64,000 nucleotides of DNA from Streptacidiphilus jiangxiensis (lineage in GTDB: Bacteria; Actinomycetota; Actinomycetes; Streptomycetales; Streptomycetaceae). Below the pieces are notes generated by a model. That model saw nothing but the letters and a program-made list of their open reading frames with translations, made no database searches and was not told where the DNA came from. Made by a program: the position numbers and the translations under genes. Below, in pieces: positions 27,896-36,558 of this stretch (position 1 is the stretch's first letter; each line of letters begins with the position of its first letter). The stretch is taken from the NCBI RefSeq assembly GCF_900109465.1, contig NZ_FOAZ01000032.1:1-64000 (forward strand), written 5' to 3'.

Positions 27896-28426
27896 ATGCT
27901 CCCCGACGACGCGTCCGCAGAGTTCCACGACTTCTTCGAACGCCACTACGCCGAACTGGCGCGCTTCGCCCACCTGCTGACCGGCGAGGCGGATGCGGCC
28001 GACGACCTGGCCGCCGACGCCCTGGTCACGCTCTGGCAGAACTGGGACCGACTCCGCGCGGCCGAGCACCCGCGCGCCTACGCGCGCGGCGTGGTGGCCA
28101 ACATGGCCCGCGAACGGGTTCGGAGCACGGTCCGGGAGCGCCGGCGGATCACGCTCTTCTGGTCCCGCGTCCCGGAGCGGACGGAAGGACCCGACGTGGC
28201 CGCCGTGCTCGACGTGCGCACCGCGCTGACGCGGCTGCCGTTCCGCAGACGGGCCTGCGTCGTGCTGCGGCACGCCTTCGACCTGTCGGAGAAGGACACC
28301 GCGATGGCGCTCGGCATATCGGTCGGTACGGTCAAGAGCCAGACCTCGAAGGGGCTGGCCGAGCTGGAACGCATACTCGGCGTACGATCCGCCGAGGTGT
28401 TGGTGGCAGGGAGGAGGGTTTCGTGA
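27896..28426 (+). CDS. ECF RNA polymerase sigma factor (SigE-family type)
   Basis: A 176-residue group 4 sigma factor. Region 2 (about 13-78) includes FFERHYAELARFAHLLTG and DDLAADALVTLWQNW; region 4 (about 108-165) includes LTRLPFRRRACVVLRHAF and GISVGTVKSQTSKGLAEL for -35 recognition. The stop overlaps the start of the next gene by 4 bp (28423-28426), the usual arrangement of a sigma factor with its anti-sigma partner. It lies 96 bp after the expansin gene and may recognise the CAACCT/GGCAAC elements at 4261 and 26769 (inference). Confidence 0.92.
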   Translation: MLPDDASAEFHDFFERHYAELARFAHLLTGEADAADDLAADALVTLWQNWDRLRAAEHPRAYARGVVANMARERVRSTVRERRRITLFWSRVPERTEGPDVAAVLDVRTALTRLPFRRRACVVLRHAFDLSEKDTAMALGISVGTVKSQTSKGLAELERILGVRSAEVLVAGRRVS

Positions 28427-29187
28427 GCGAGGAGATCAAGCGGCAGCTGCGCGAGTCCGCCCGGGTCTACCAGCCGGACCGCGCGAGGATGCTGGCCCGC
28501 GCGGAGCGCGGCCTGGCCGGTCCCGTCGTCCGTCACCGCACCCGTTCCTTCACCAGGTCGGGCCCGCGGACCGTCCTCGCCGGGCTGGCCACGGCGGGCC
28601 TGCTGGCGACCGGCGGCTTCGCCGTCGCCGACATCGTGCACGGCCCGTCGCCGTCGACCACCGTCACCACGCCCACCGAATCGCCGTCGCCCATGCCCCG
28701 CCCGACACCCTCGGATTCCGCCACCACCCCCGCGACGCCGTCGACCGCGGCCGGGGGCGGGCATCAGCCTCAGCCCACCGGTCCGCGGCCCGCGGCCGGA
28801 CCGCTCTGGTCGGCAGGCTCGGTGGACCCGCACAGCACCGTCTACTGGTCGCAGAGCGACTTCGTCCTGCGGACCAAGCAGCCGCTCACCTCGCTCACGC
28901 TGGAGCTGCGCGTCGCGCAGACCGGCGGCGTGCAGAGCACGGGCAGCTGGCGCACCCTGCCGGTCGACGAGTTCACCGTCACCGTGCGGGAGGTCGGCGG
29001 CGCGCTGGTCTACCGCTGGGTGCTCAAACCCGGCCTGACCGTGCCAGCCGGGCAGTACGAGTTCGCCGCCCAGTTCAACCACTCCGTCGGCGTGCGTGAC
29101 GCGGGCGGCGACGGCTACCGGGTGGACGTGCGGACCTCGGCCGGTTCCCCGGTGGCGGTCTGGGGCGGGTTCCTGCCGGCCCGGTAG
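28423..29187 (+). CDS. Single-pass membrane protein, candidate anti-sigma factor with extracellular sensor domain
   Basis: A 254-residue protein. Residues 1-46 are polar, helical and cytoplasmic (IKRQLRESARVYQPDRARML); a membrane helix follows at about 48-70; then a Thr/Ser/Pro linker (about 74-126) and a beta-rich extracellular domain (about 127-254) with many aromatic and Thr residues. There is no HxxxCxxC zinc motif, so it is not a ZAS-type anti-sigma. Overlap with the sigma gene and the topology support a sigma-regulator role by analogy with RsgI proteins of cellulolytic clostridia, which sense polysaccharide outside the cell. I do not recognise the extracellular domain family. GGGAGGAGGG precedes the GTG. 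Confidence 0.65.
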   Translation: MSEEIKRQLRESARVYQPDRARMLARAERGLAGPVVRHRTRSFTRSGPRTVLAGLATAGLLATGGFAVADIVHGPSPSTTVTTPTESPSPMPRPTPSDSATTPATPSTAAGGGHQPQPTGPRPAAGPLWSAGSVDPHSTVYWSQSDFVLRTKQPLTSLTLELRVAQTGGVQSTGSWRTLPVDEFTVTVREVGGALVYRWVLKPGLTVPAGQYEFAAQFNHSVGVRDAGGDGYRVDVRTSAGSPVAVWGGFLPAR

Positions 29188-29204
29188 GGCCCGTCCAGAA
29201 CCCG

Positions 29205-29247
29205 CACACCGATGGGCGCGAGGGAGAGCCTCGCGCCCGCCGGTGTG
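29205..29247. terminator. Strong bidirectional terminator
   Basis: GGGCGCGAGG at 29214-29223 pairs with 29229-29238 across a 5-nt loop; an outer CACACCG/CGGTGTG stem (29205-29211 with 29241-29247) extends it. It separates two convergent genes. Confidence 0.85.
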
Positions 29248-29261
29248 CCCGGGGTGGGGTC

Positions 29262-31019
29262 TCAGCGGGCGGTCAGGGTCCAGAGGTGGTCGGCGGTGCC
29301 GTTGTCGTCCCACTGGAGGACCTGGGCGCCGGAGCTGGTGCTCATGCCGGTGACGCCGAGGAGCAGGCCGCTGTTGTAGTTGGCGATCTTGTCGTGACCG
29401 GCGCCGTCGGGGATCAGCTGCCACAGGTGGTCGGCGGTGCCGCTGTCGCCCCAGATGAGCGCGTCCCCGCCGTCGCCGGTGCTCATGTTCTGGACGCCGA
29501 GCAGCAGACCGCTCGCCTGGTTCACCAGCTTGTAGAGGCCGGAACCCGCCGCGACGAGGGTCCAGTTCTGGGTGGTGCTGCCGCTCGGGGTCGCCTGGTC
29601 GACCAGCGTGCCCTGGGCGGTGCCTGAACCCTGGGTGTCGAGCGCCTGGCCGCTGTTGAGGTTGGTGATCTGGTAGCGGCCGGCCAGCGAGCTGGTCGCG
29701 CCGGTCGGGGTGACGACGAGGTGGTAGCCGTAGGCGGGGTTCATCGCGACGGGCACGGTGAGGGATCCGTTCGAGACGGTGTACGTCGTCTGCGAGATCG
29801 TGACCGGCCCGGAGACCGCCGCCGTGCGGCCGAGGGACGGCGTGTACTCGAGTTTCACGTTCACCGTGCCGCCGAAGGCCGCGAGGGAGTTCAGGCCGTT
29901 GACGGTCACGGCCGTCGCGCCGCTGCCGCCGCCGAAGACGACGCTGACCTGGTTCCGCGCGCTGTTGACGGACGCAGCGCCGTCGATCCCGGTCTGGGCC
30001 GGGGGCGTGGTGACGACCATGCTGCCGCTCATGTCGCCGTACCACTTGTAGAGCCAGTACGCGCCGTTGGGTGCGGCGCCGGTGTCGGTCAGGGTGTCGC
30101 CGAGGGTGCCGTAGTGGTTCCAGAACGCCATCTCGGCGTCGTGGACACCCGCCCGCTCGAACTTGGCGATGTAGCCGACCATCGCGCCGGGCACGCCGAC
30201 CTCGCCGGTCGTCCCGTACTCCTCGATCGCGATCGGACGCGGGCTGATCCCGAGGCTCGACTCCAGAGCGCGGTAGGCGGCGACGTCGGCGGCGATGTTC
30301 TGGGCACCCCCGAGTTCGTGCCAGCTGACGACGTCGGGCACGGTTCCGCTGTTCTTTGCGTCGGTGAGGAAGGTGGTCATCCAGCCCTGGTTCCAGGCGG
30401 AATAGCTGGGGCCCTGGATCGGCGTGGCAGCGTCCTTCGACCGCACCTCCTGGTAGGTGCGGGCCCACCCGGCGTCGAAGGAGCCCGCGTTGGTGGTGTC
30501 CCAGGTCCAGTCGGGCTCGTTCCACAGCTCGTAGGCGGCGATGTTCGTCGCGCCGGAGGACTTCACGGAGGCGACCTGGGTGTCGACGGCGGAGAGCCAG
30601 TTGCTCCAGCTGACCCACTTGTAGGGGAAGTTCGGGTACCAGTCGGGCATCCGCACGACGACCTTGGCCCCGGCCTTCGCCGCCTCCGGTGCGACGACGA
30701 GGGCGTCGCCGCCGGGTCCGCTCTCGCCGTTGGGCAGCTGCGAGCCGCCGGGGGCCATCTGCACGAAGGTGTTGGGCTTGAGCGGCTCGACCAGGCTGTC
30801 GGCCGGGACGGTCGCGGTGTCCAGCCCGTAGAGGCTGCCCGAGGCGACGTGGGTGACGCCGCGCAGGGTCTGGTTGGCGTTGACGACCAGGGTGGTCAAG
30901 GCGGTGGGGGCGGCCTGGGCCGGGGCGGCGGCGAGCGGCGTCGCCACGGCGGCCAGGGTGAAGGCGGCGAGCAGGGCGGCGGCTCGCCGCCCTGCCCGGT
31001 GGTCCGGGGTGGTGGTCAC
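29262..31019 (-). CDS. Secreted clan-A glycoside hydrolase (GH39-like) with ricin-type lectin domain
   Basis: A 585-residue secreted enzyme. Signal peptide about 1-37 (ending AAPAQAA). The barrel (about 45-340) has acid/base Glu168 in YELWNEPDW and a likely nucleophile at Glu266 or Glu267 in IAIEEYG. A beta-sandwich follows, then a ricin B-type trefoil (about 445-585) with repeated Gln-x-Trp-like motifs (TQNWTL, DHLWQL, DHLWTL), a CBM13 fold that binds galactose, xylose or arabinose. GTG start with AGGAGAG upstream. It is last of the second sugar operon direction, with the transporter upstream. Family is tentative; an arabinoside is a possible substrate given GH127. Confidence 0.8.
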   Translation of the reverse strand: MTTTPDHRAGRRAAALLAAFTLAAVATPLAAAPAQAAPTALTTLVVNANQTLRGVTHVASGSLYGLDTATVPADSLVEPLKPNTFVQMAPGGSQLPNGESGPGGDALVVAPEAAKAGAKVVVRMPDWYPNFPYKWVSWSNWLSAVDTQVASVKSSGATNIAAYELWNEPDWTWDTTNAGSFDAGWARTYQEVRSKDAATPIQGPSYSAWNQGWMTTFLTDAKNSGTVPDVVSWHELGGAQNIAADVAAYRALESSLGISPRPIAIEEYGTTGEVGVPGAMVGYIAKFERAGVHDAEMAFWNHYGTLGDTLTDTGAAPNGAYWLYKWYGDMSGSMVVTTPPAQTGIDGAASVNSARNQVSVVFGGGSGATAVTVNGLNSLAAFGGTVNVKLEYTPSLGRTAAVSGPVTISQTTYTVSNGSLTVPVAMNPAYGYHLVVTPTGATSSLAGRYQITNLNSGQALDTQGSGTAQGTLVDQATPSGSTTQNWTLVAAGSGLYKLVNQASGLLLGVQNMSTGDGGDALIWGDSGTADHLWQLIPDGAGHDKIANYNSGLLLGVTGMSTSSGAQVLQWDDNGTADHLWTLTAR

Positions 31020-31062
31020 GGTTGCTCTCCTGACGGGTGGGAGGTGGGTGGGACAGCAGAGC

Positions 31063-31106
31063 GGTGCGTGTGAGGGGCGTTCGGGGTGCGCGTGAGGGGC
31101 GTTCGG
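31063..31106. repeat. 22-bp tandem direct repeat
   Basis: Two head-to-tail copies, 31063-31084 and 31085-31106, differing at one base (core GTGAGGGGCGTTCGG). They lie between the permease stop (31119) and the GH39-like start (31019), and could be a regulator site or replication slippage product. Confidence 0.6.
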
Positions 31107-31118
31107 AACGAGCGGGGC

Positions 31119-31943
31119 TCAGTCCTTGACGGCGCCCGCGGTGACGCCGGCGGCGACGTAGCGCTGGGCCAGAACGAGCAGCAGCGCAGCCGGAACGGAG
31201 GCGACCACGGCGGTGGCCATGATGGCGTTCCACTCCTGGTTGTTGTTGCCGATGTAGCGGTAGATGCCGAGCGTGATCGGTCGCCAGTCGCCGCCGCTGT
31301 CGAGGGTGTTGGCGAAGACGAAGTCGGACCAGGCCCACAGGAAGCCGAACAGCGAGACGGTGACGAGCGCGTTGCGGCTGACCGGGAGGATCACCGACCA
31401 GAAGGTGCGGAAGGTCCCGGCGCCGTCCACCTTGGCGGCGGCGGTCAGCTCGTCGGGGATGCCGGACATGAACGCGATGAAGATCATCACCCCGAAGGGG
31501 ACGGCGATGGTCGAGTCGGCGACGATCAGACCCCACCAGGTGTTCATCAGGCCGAGGTCCAGGAAGATCCCGTAGAAGCCCATGGCCATGACGATGCCGG
31601 GGATCATCTGGGCGACCAGCAGCACGATCGACAGCGCTCCCCCGCCGCGCGGGCGCAGCTTGGCCAGCGCGTAACCGGCGGGCGCGGAGATCAGCAGGGT
31701 GAGGGCCACCGTGCCGAGGCCGATGAGAAGGCTGGTGAGCAGGTAGGGCAGTTGGTCCTGGAGGACCGCCTGGTAGCCCGCGAAGGTGGGGTGCAGCGGG
31801 AACAGGTCCGGCGGGGTCCGGCGCATGTCCTGCTGCGGGGTGAGCGAGACGTTGAGCATCCAGTAGACGGGGAAGAGCATCAGCGCCGTGAGCACGAGGC
31901 CGATCACCGTGGTTCCCGTGCTGCGGCGTGCGGGCGTGGTCAT
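31119..31943 (-). CDS. Sugar ABC transporter permease (MalG type)
   Basis: A 274-residue inner-membrane permease with six predicted membrane segments and the EAA loop ELTAAAKVDGAGTFRTFWSV near 166-185. I chose the ATG at 31943, whose ATGA overlaps the stop of the upstream permease; the longer open frame runs into that gene. It works with the permease at 31940 and the binding protein at 32978. No ATPase gene is nearby. Confidence 0.93.
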   Translation of the reverse strand: MTTPARRSTGTTVIGLVLTALMLFPVYWMLNVSLTPQQDMRRTPPDLFPLHPTFAGYQAVLQDQLPYLLTSLLIGLGTVALTLLISAPAGYALAKLRPRGGGALSIVLLVAQMIPGIVMAMGFYGIFLDLGLMNTWWGLIVADSTIAVPFGVMIFIAFMSGIPDELTAAAKVDGAGTFRTFWSVILPVSRNALVTVSLFGFLWAWSDFVFANTLDSGGDWRPITLGIYRYIGNNNQEWNAIMATAVVASVPAALLLVLAQRYVAAGVTAGAVKD

Positions 31944-32917
31944 GCTTCCTGCCTCCTCTGGACGCGGATGTAGAGCAGCCCGAAGACCAGGGCAATCAGG
32001 ATGAGGATGTTGCCGACCGCCGCCCCGGGCCCGAACTGCGGCAGCAGCGAGCCGAAGCCGAGGCGGTAGGACCAGGTGGCCAGGGTGTTCGAGGAGTCGC
32101 CAGGCCCGCCCTTGGTCATGATCCAGATCAGGTCGAAGACCTTGAGCGTGTAGACGAAGCCCAGCAGCAGCACGATCGCGGAGACGGGCCGCAGCAGCGG
32201 GAAGGTGATCCGACGGAACTGCTGCCAGGCACCCGCACCGTCCAGTGCGGCGGCCTCGTAGAGCTCGCCGGGGATGTTCTGCAGACCGGAGTGCAGGATC
32301 ACCAGGTTGAACGGAATGCCGATCCAGATGTTGGCGAGGATGACGGAGTTCAGCGCCCAACCGGGCGAGGTCAGCCAGTCGACCGGCGCGACGCCGATCA
32401 GGTGCAGGCCGTAGTTCACCACGCCCGACTCACTGTTGAGCATCCACGCCCAGGTGGACGAGGAGACGATCAGCGGCAGCAGCCAGGGGATCAGGAACAG
32501 CGCACGCAGCAGTCCGGAGAGCCGGAAGCGCCGGTTGAAGAAGACCGCGAGGCCGAGCCCGGCGCCGTACTGGAGCGCGATCGAGACGAGGGTGAACACC
32601 ATCGTGTTGCGCAGCGCCGGCCAGAACGTCGGGTCGTCCAGCACCTGCCGGAAGTTGTCGAGGCCCGAGAAGGGCGCGTCGCCGTCGACGAAGGAACGGA
32701 CGGTGTAGTGGTGCAGGCTCAGGTCGAGGTTGCGGTAGAGCGGGTAGAGGTAGAACGCGGCCAGATAGACGATCAGGGGCGCGACGAAGGCCCAGGAGGT
32801 GAGCCGGCCGCGCAGGCGCCGGCGGCGGGCGTCACCGGCGTCGGCGGCGGTCGCGGTCGCGGTCGCCCTGGACGCGGCCGGTGACCGCTGTGGGCGGTCG
32901 GCGCGGGCGAGGGTCAT
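31940..32917 (-). CDS. Sugar ABC transporter permease (MalF type)
   Basis: A 325-residue permease with a 35-residue polar N-terminus, six membrane segments and the EAA loop ELYEAAALDGAGAWQQFRRI near 221-240. It starts 60 bp downstream of the solute-binding protein gene and is coupled to the next permease by a 4-bp overlap. Confidence 0.93.
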   Translation of the reverse strand: MTLARADRPQRSPAASRATATATAADAGDARRRRLRGRLTSWAFVAPLIVYLAAFYLYPLYRNLDLSLHHYTVRSFVDGDAPFSGLDNFRQVLDDPTFWPALRNTMVFTLVSIALQYGAGLGLAVFFNRRFRLSGLLRALFLIPWLLPLIVSSSTWAWMLNSESGVVNYGLHLIGVAPVDWLTSPGWALNSVILANIWIGIPFNLVILHSGLQNIPGELYEAAALDGAGAWQQFRRITFPLLRPVSAIVLLLGFVYTLKVFDLIWIMTKGGPGDSSNTLATWSYRLGFGSLLPQFGPGAAVGNILILIALVFGLLYIRVQRRQEA

Positions 32918-32977
32918 ACGGGTGCTCCTTGCTGCGGGTGGAGGCGTCCAGGGACGGCATCGGGGTGCGGGTGGGGA

Positions 32978-34237
32978 TCAGCCCTGGTGGTTGGCGACGG
33001 CCTGCTGTGCGGCGCCGAGCGCCGCCTGCGGGCTCTGGCCGCCGGACAGGGCGGACTGCACGGCGGTCCACAGCTGCTGCGAGATGACCGGGTACTTGGT
33101 GCCGAGGCCGCCGCTGGTGCGGCCACGTGCCGCGGCGACCGCGGCCACCCAGGGCCCCAGCGCCGGGTTCGCCTGCACCTGCTGCGTCTGCACGGCGGAG
33201 GTCGGGGCGACGTAGGAGAGGGTGGTGTCGGTGGCCAGCAGGTTCCGGGCGCTGATCAGGCACTCGACGATCTTCTTGTCGGTGGCGTAGCGGGAGCTGT
33301 CCTTCTGCACGGGCACCGTGACGAACTCGCCGCCGGTGGGCGCGGGTGCGGAGCCGCCGTTGCGGCCGGGGATGCTGATGACGCCGTAGGGGAAGCCCGC
33401 CTTGGCGGCGTTGCCCAGCTGCCAGGTGCCGTTCTCGCCGAAGGCGTAGTCGCCGGTGGCGAACTCCTGCCAGCTGGTGGTCTGGGTGTTCTGCAGCACG
33501 TCGTTGGGGGCCAGGCCCTGCGAGACCCAGCTCTTCCACAGGGTCAGCGCGGCCACCGCGTTTGCGTCGTCCAGCTTGGTCAGGTCACCGCCCGCGCCCC
33601 AGAACCAGGGCAGGAACTGGAAACTGCCCTCCTCGGTGCCGATCGCGGAGAAGGTGATGCCCTTCTTGCCGGCGGCCTTGACCTTCTGCAGGGCGGCGGT
33701 GAGGGACGCCCAGTCCTTGATCGACGCCGGGTCGACCCCTGCCGCCTTCAGGACGTTCTTGTTGTAGTAGAGGGCGAGGGTGTTAGCGCCGATCGGTACG
33801 ACGTAGGCGGAACCGTCGACGACGCCCGCGCCGATGACGTTCTTCTGGATGGCGGTGGTGTCCAGGGCCAGGTCGCTGGTCTTGTTGAGGATGCCGGCCT
33901 GGACGAGGGTGGAGACCACGGGGTTGTCGACGAGCATGATGTCCGGGTCGTTGCCCTGCTGCGCGGCGAGCAGCGCCTTGTTCCCGAGGTCGGTGGTGTC
34001 CATACCGGTGCGCTTGACGGTGACCCCGGCGGCGGTGCCGCAGGCGGTGACGGTGCGTCCCCAGTTGGAGTCCGTGTCGAACTGCGGGTAGGGGTCCCAG
34101 AAGGTGTAGGTGCCTCCCGCGCCGGAGCCGGAACCGGCGGTGGCGGCCGAGCCGGATCCGGAGGAGCAGGCGGCGACGGCGGCCAGCGTGGTACCGGCCA
34201 GGGCGACGGCGAGCAGGGTACGGGGCAGGTGTCTCAT
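32978..34237 (-). CDS. Sugar ABC transporter solute-binding lipoprotein (MalE type)
   Basis: A 419-residue lipoprotein; signal peptide with lipobox AVAAC at about 20-24, followed by a Ser/Gly linker. The body matches the family 1 extracellular binding fold (ALYYNKNVLKAAGVDP, FQFLPWFWGAGGD). It lies 76 bp downstream of GH127 and heads the transporter genes. Cargo is unknown; neighbours suggest arabinose-containing oligosaccharides. Confidence 0.92.
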   Translation of the reverse strand: MRHLPRTLLAVALAGTTLAAVAACSSGSGSAATAGSGSGAGGTYTFWDPYPQFDTDSNWGRTVTACGTAAGVTVKRTGMDTTDLGNKALLAAQQGNDPDIMLVDNPVVSTLVQAGILNKTSDLALDTTAIQKNVIGAGVVDGSAYVVPIGANTLALYYNKNVLKAAGVDPASIKDWASLTAALQKVKAAGKKGITFSAIGTEEGSFQFLPWFWGAGGDLTKLDDANAVAALTLWKSWVSQGLAPNDVLQNTQTTSWQEFATGDYAFGENGTWQLGNAAKAGFPYGVISIPGRNGGSAPAPTGGEFVTVPVQKDSSRYATDKKIVECLISARNLLATDTTLSYVAPTSAVQTQQVQANPALGPWVAAVAAARGRTSGGLGTKYPVISQQLWTAVQSALSGGQSPQAALGAAQQAVANHQG

Positions 34238-34313
34238 GGTGGGCGGCCTCGATCTGAAGGTGTGGGCGGGGTCGTTGACGATCGGAGTCGTGCGCGGTGC
34301 GGCGGGGGCGTGG

Positions 34314-36341
34314 TCAGCCGGTGGGCAGCCAGACGCGCATCGAGCCGGAGCCGCGGTTGGCCCAGGCGAAGTAGGGAACGGCCGTCAGCTCCAGCGGGAC
34401 GCCGCGCAGCGCGGCGTCCGCCGCACCCGGCTCGGTCGTGGCCTCGGCCGAGCCGTCCGCAGCGGCAGGGTGGACGGCGTCGGCGGGCTCGGTGGCGCCC
34501 GCTGCGTCGGCGGGGCGGTAGGGCCACCAGTCCGTGGCGGGCAACGGCCTGCGGTGTCCGCCCGCCACGACGGTGACGACCCCGCCGAGCAGTTCGGGGC
34601 GCTCCTTGACGGCGAGCGGGACCCCGAGGTCCACGGTCACCTCGTCCAAGCCACCGCCGGGGTGGTCCACCTGCTCCAGGCAGTGGACCAGCGGACCGCG
34701 CTCGATCGCGACGCAGCCGCGCACCGCATCCACGCGCGGATCGGCGACGACCAGGCGCGGGTGCAGCTCCAGGTCCAGCACCACCCGCTCCCCCGGCGCC
34801 CACGCGCGCTCGACCCGCAGCCAGCCGTCGTCCAGGACCGCGCTCTCGACGGGCGGGCCGTCGTGGCCGTGAGCGAGGCGGTACCGGCCGCACCACTGGG
34901 GGACGCGCAGCGACAGTGTCCACGGCCGGGTCGGGGTCTGCTCGACGGTGATCTCGATGCGGCCCTGCCACGGATAGTCCGTGTTAACGCTCACAACTAT
35001 GGGCCGACTGTGCGCCTCCCCCTCGAAGCGCCCCGAGGCGTACTGGTGCAGTTGCAGGCCGCGACCGTCGGTGGAGGCGAGGTAGTGCGCCAGGCTGCCG
35101 AGCAACCGCATCACATTCGGCGGGCAGCAGGCGCAGCGGAACCAGCGGGTGCGGCGGGAGGACTGGTCACCGCCCGCGTCCACGTAGCCGTCGCGGACCT
35201 GGAGCGGGTTGACGTAGAGCCAGCTCTCGCCGTCCAGCGACATGCCGGCCAGGAAGCCGTTGAAGAGGGTGCGCTCGACGAGGTCGCTGTAGCGGGCCTG
35301 GCCGGTGAGCAGCGCCATGCGCCAGCCGAACTGGATCGACGCGATCGCGGCGCAGGTCTCGCAGTAGGCGCGTTCGTTGGGCAGTTCGAACGGGTCGCCG
35401 AAGTCCTCCTTGTCGTGATGGGCGCCGACGCCGCCGGTCAGGTGCGTCTTGGTGGCCGCCATGGCGTGCCAGAGCCGGACGCAGGCCTCGATGAGCGCAG
35501 GTTCTCCGGTCTCGGTGGCGAGGTCCGCCGCCGCGGCGAGGAGGTAGAGCTGCCGCACGGCATGGCCCTCGACGGTCTCGGCCTCGCGCAGCGGCACCCG
35601 GTCCTGGCAGTAGGCCTCGTGGCGGTGGGCGCCGTGGCCGTGGCGGTCGACGAAGTAGGCGGCGAGGTCCAGGTAGCGCCGCTCGCCCGTCTCCCGATGG
35701 AGCTCGACGAGCGCGGTCTCCACCTCCGGGTGCGCGTCGAAGGTGTCCAGCGGCCTGCCGCTGCCCTCGGGCCCGAAGGTCGCGTCGATGTGGTCGGCGA
35801 AACGGCGGGCCACGTCCAGCAGTTCCTCGCGGCCGGTGGCGCGGTGGTGGGCGACGGCGGCCTGGATCAGGTGGCCCGCGCAGTAGAGCTCGTGGCCCCA
35901 CCGCAGGTCCGAGTAGCGCCCCTCTCCCTTGCCGGACTGGAACCAGGTGTTGAGGTAGCCGTCCTCCTGCTGCGCGGCGGCGACCAGGGCGACGATCCGC
36001 TCCACGTCCGCGGCGAGCTCGTCCTGAGGGTCGTCCGTGAGCTGCGCGAGCTGCCAGGAGGCGGCCTCAAGCCACTTGTAGACGTCGGTGTCCTGGAAGG
36101 GGTAGTCGCCGACGAAGGATCCCTCGGTCGCCCCGGCGACCAGGCGCAGGTTGTGCAGGTTGCCCGCGGCCTCCAGCAGCGCCGGCCCCTGCGGGATGCC
36201 GACCCGGGCGTTGACCCGGCGGCGCTCGTGCCAGAAGCCCGAGGTCACCTCGGCCGCGACGACGGGCCACAGCGCTGCGCGCGCCTGCGGCCCGAGTCGG
36301 ACCGGGCCGCTCGATGGACGGGACGGGGGCGTGCGGGACAT
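34314..36341 (-). CDS. Cytoplasmic GH127 beta-L-arabinofuranosidase
   Basis: A 675-residue enzyme of the HypBA1 family, which removes terminal beta-L-arabinofuranose with a cysteine nucleophile. The zinc-cysteine site is intact: Glu328 and Cys330 in YCETC, Cys405 and Cys406 in CACCPPN, matching Glu338, Cys340, Cys417 and Cys418 of HypBA1. No signal peptide. It is the first gene of the leftward operon (GH127, binding protein, two permeases, GH39-like) and divergent from a LacI regulator. Likely substrates are arabinosides of extensin, arabinan or arabinosylated xyloglucan. Confidence 0.94.
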   Translation of the reverse strand: MSRTPPSRPSSGPVRLGPQARAALWPVVAAEVTSGFWHERRRVNARVGIPQGPALLEAAGNLHNLRLVAGATEGSFVGDYPFQDTDVYKWLEAASWQLAQLTDDPQDELAADVERIVALVAAAQQEDGYLNTWFQSGKGEGRYSDLRWGHELYCAGHLIQAAVAHHRATGREELLDVARRFADHIDATFGPEGSGRPLDTFDAHPEVETALVELHRETGERRYLDLAAYFVDRHGHGAHRHEAYCQDRVPLREAETVEGHAVRQLYLLAAAADLATETGEPALIEACVRLWHAMAATKTHLTGGVGAHHDKEDFGDPFELPNERAYCETCAAIASIQFGWRMALLTGQARYSDLVERTLFNGFLAGMSLDGESWLYVNPLQVRDGYVDAGGDQSSRRTRWFRCACCPPNVMRLLGSLAHYLASTDGRGLQLHQYASGRFEGEAHSRPIVVSVNTDYPWQGRIEITVEQTPTRPWTLSLRVPQWCGRYRLAHGHDGPPVESAVLDDGWLRVERAWAPGERVVLDLELHPRLVVADPRVDAVRGCVAIERGPLVHCLEQVDHPGGGLDEVTVDLGVPLAVKERPELLGGVVTVVAGGHRRPLPATDWWPYRPADAAGATEPADAVHPAAADGSAEATTEPGAADAALRGVPLELTAVPYFAWANRGSGSMRVWLPTG
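34982..34995. promoter_or_regulatory. LacI-operator-like sequence inside GH127 gene
   Basis: TGTTAACGCTCACA resembles actinobacterial LacI operators (arms match at five of seven positions). It encodes SVNTDY within GH127 and uses the very rare TTA-containing string GTTAAC. It may be an intragenic auxiliary operator or chance. Confidence 0.3.
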
Positions 36342-36443
36342 GGGACTCCCCAGCTAGGGCCGAAGGCGGCGCTCATGACGATCCGTTGTGCAAGGCCGTG
36401 AGCAACTGCGCAAACCTTTTCCGAGCCCGAAACGTATGGCGCC

Positions 36444-36460
36444 CTTGAGGGAGCGTCAAG
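36444..36460. promoter_or_regulatory. Candidate operator in GH127/lacI divergent promoter
   Basis: CTTGA-GGGAGCG-TCAAG inverted repeat midway between the divergent GH127 (36341) and LacI (36559) starts. No second copy was found, so this is weak. Confidence 0.3.
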
Positions 36461-36558
36461 ACTTCGCACCACGTGAGTTCTCGTTCGCCGATGACTGGGC
36501 AAGCGGCTGCGCAGGGTGGCACGATGGACGGAACAGCCGCATGAGAAAAGGATTGCGC

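Noticed and set aside
28078-31995. 1,300-codon minus-strand open frame
   Set aside because: It crosses genes on both strands, reads as Arg/His-rich noise and merely reflects GC bias.
36400-36430. GCAAACCTTTTCC sequence as a third copy of the CAACCTTTC element
   Set aside because: The second box GGCAAC is missing at the right distance and the context is a LacI divergent promoter.
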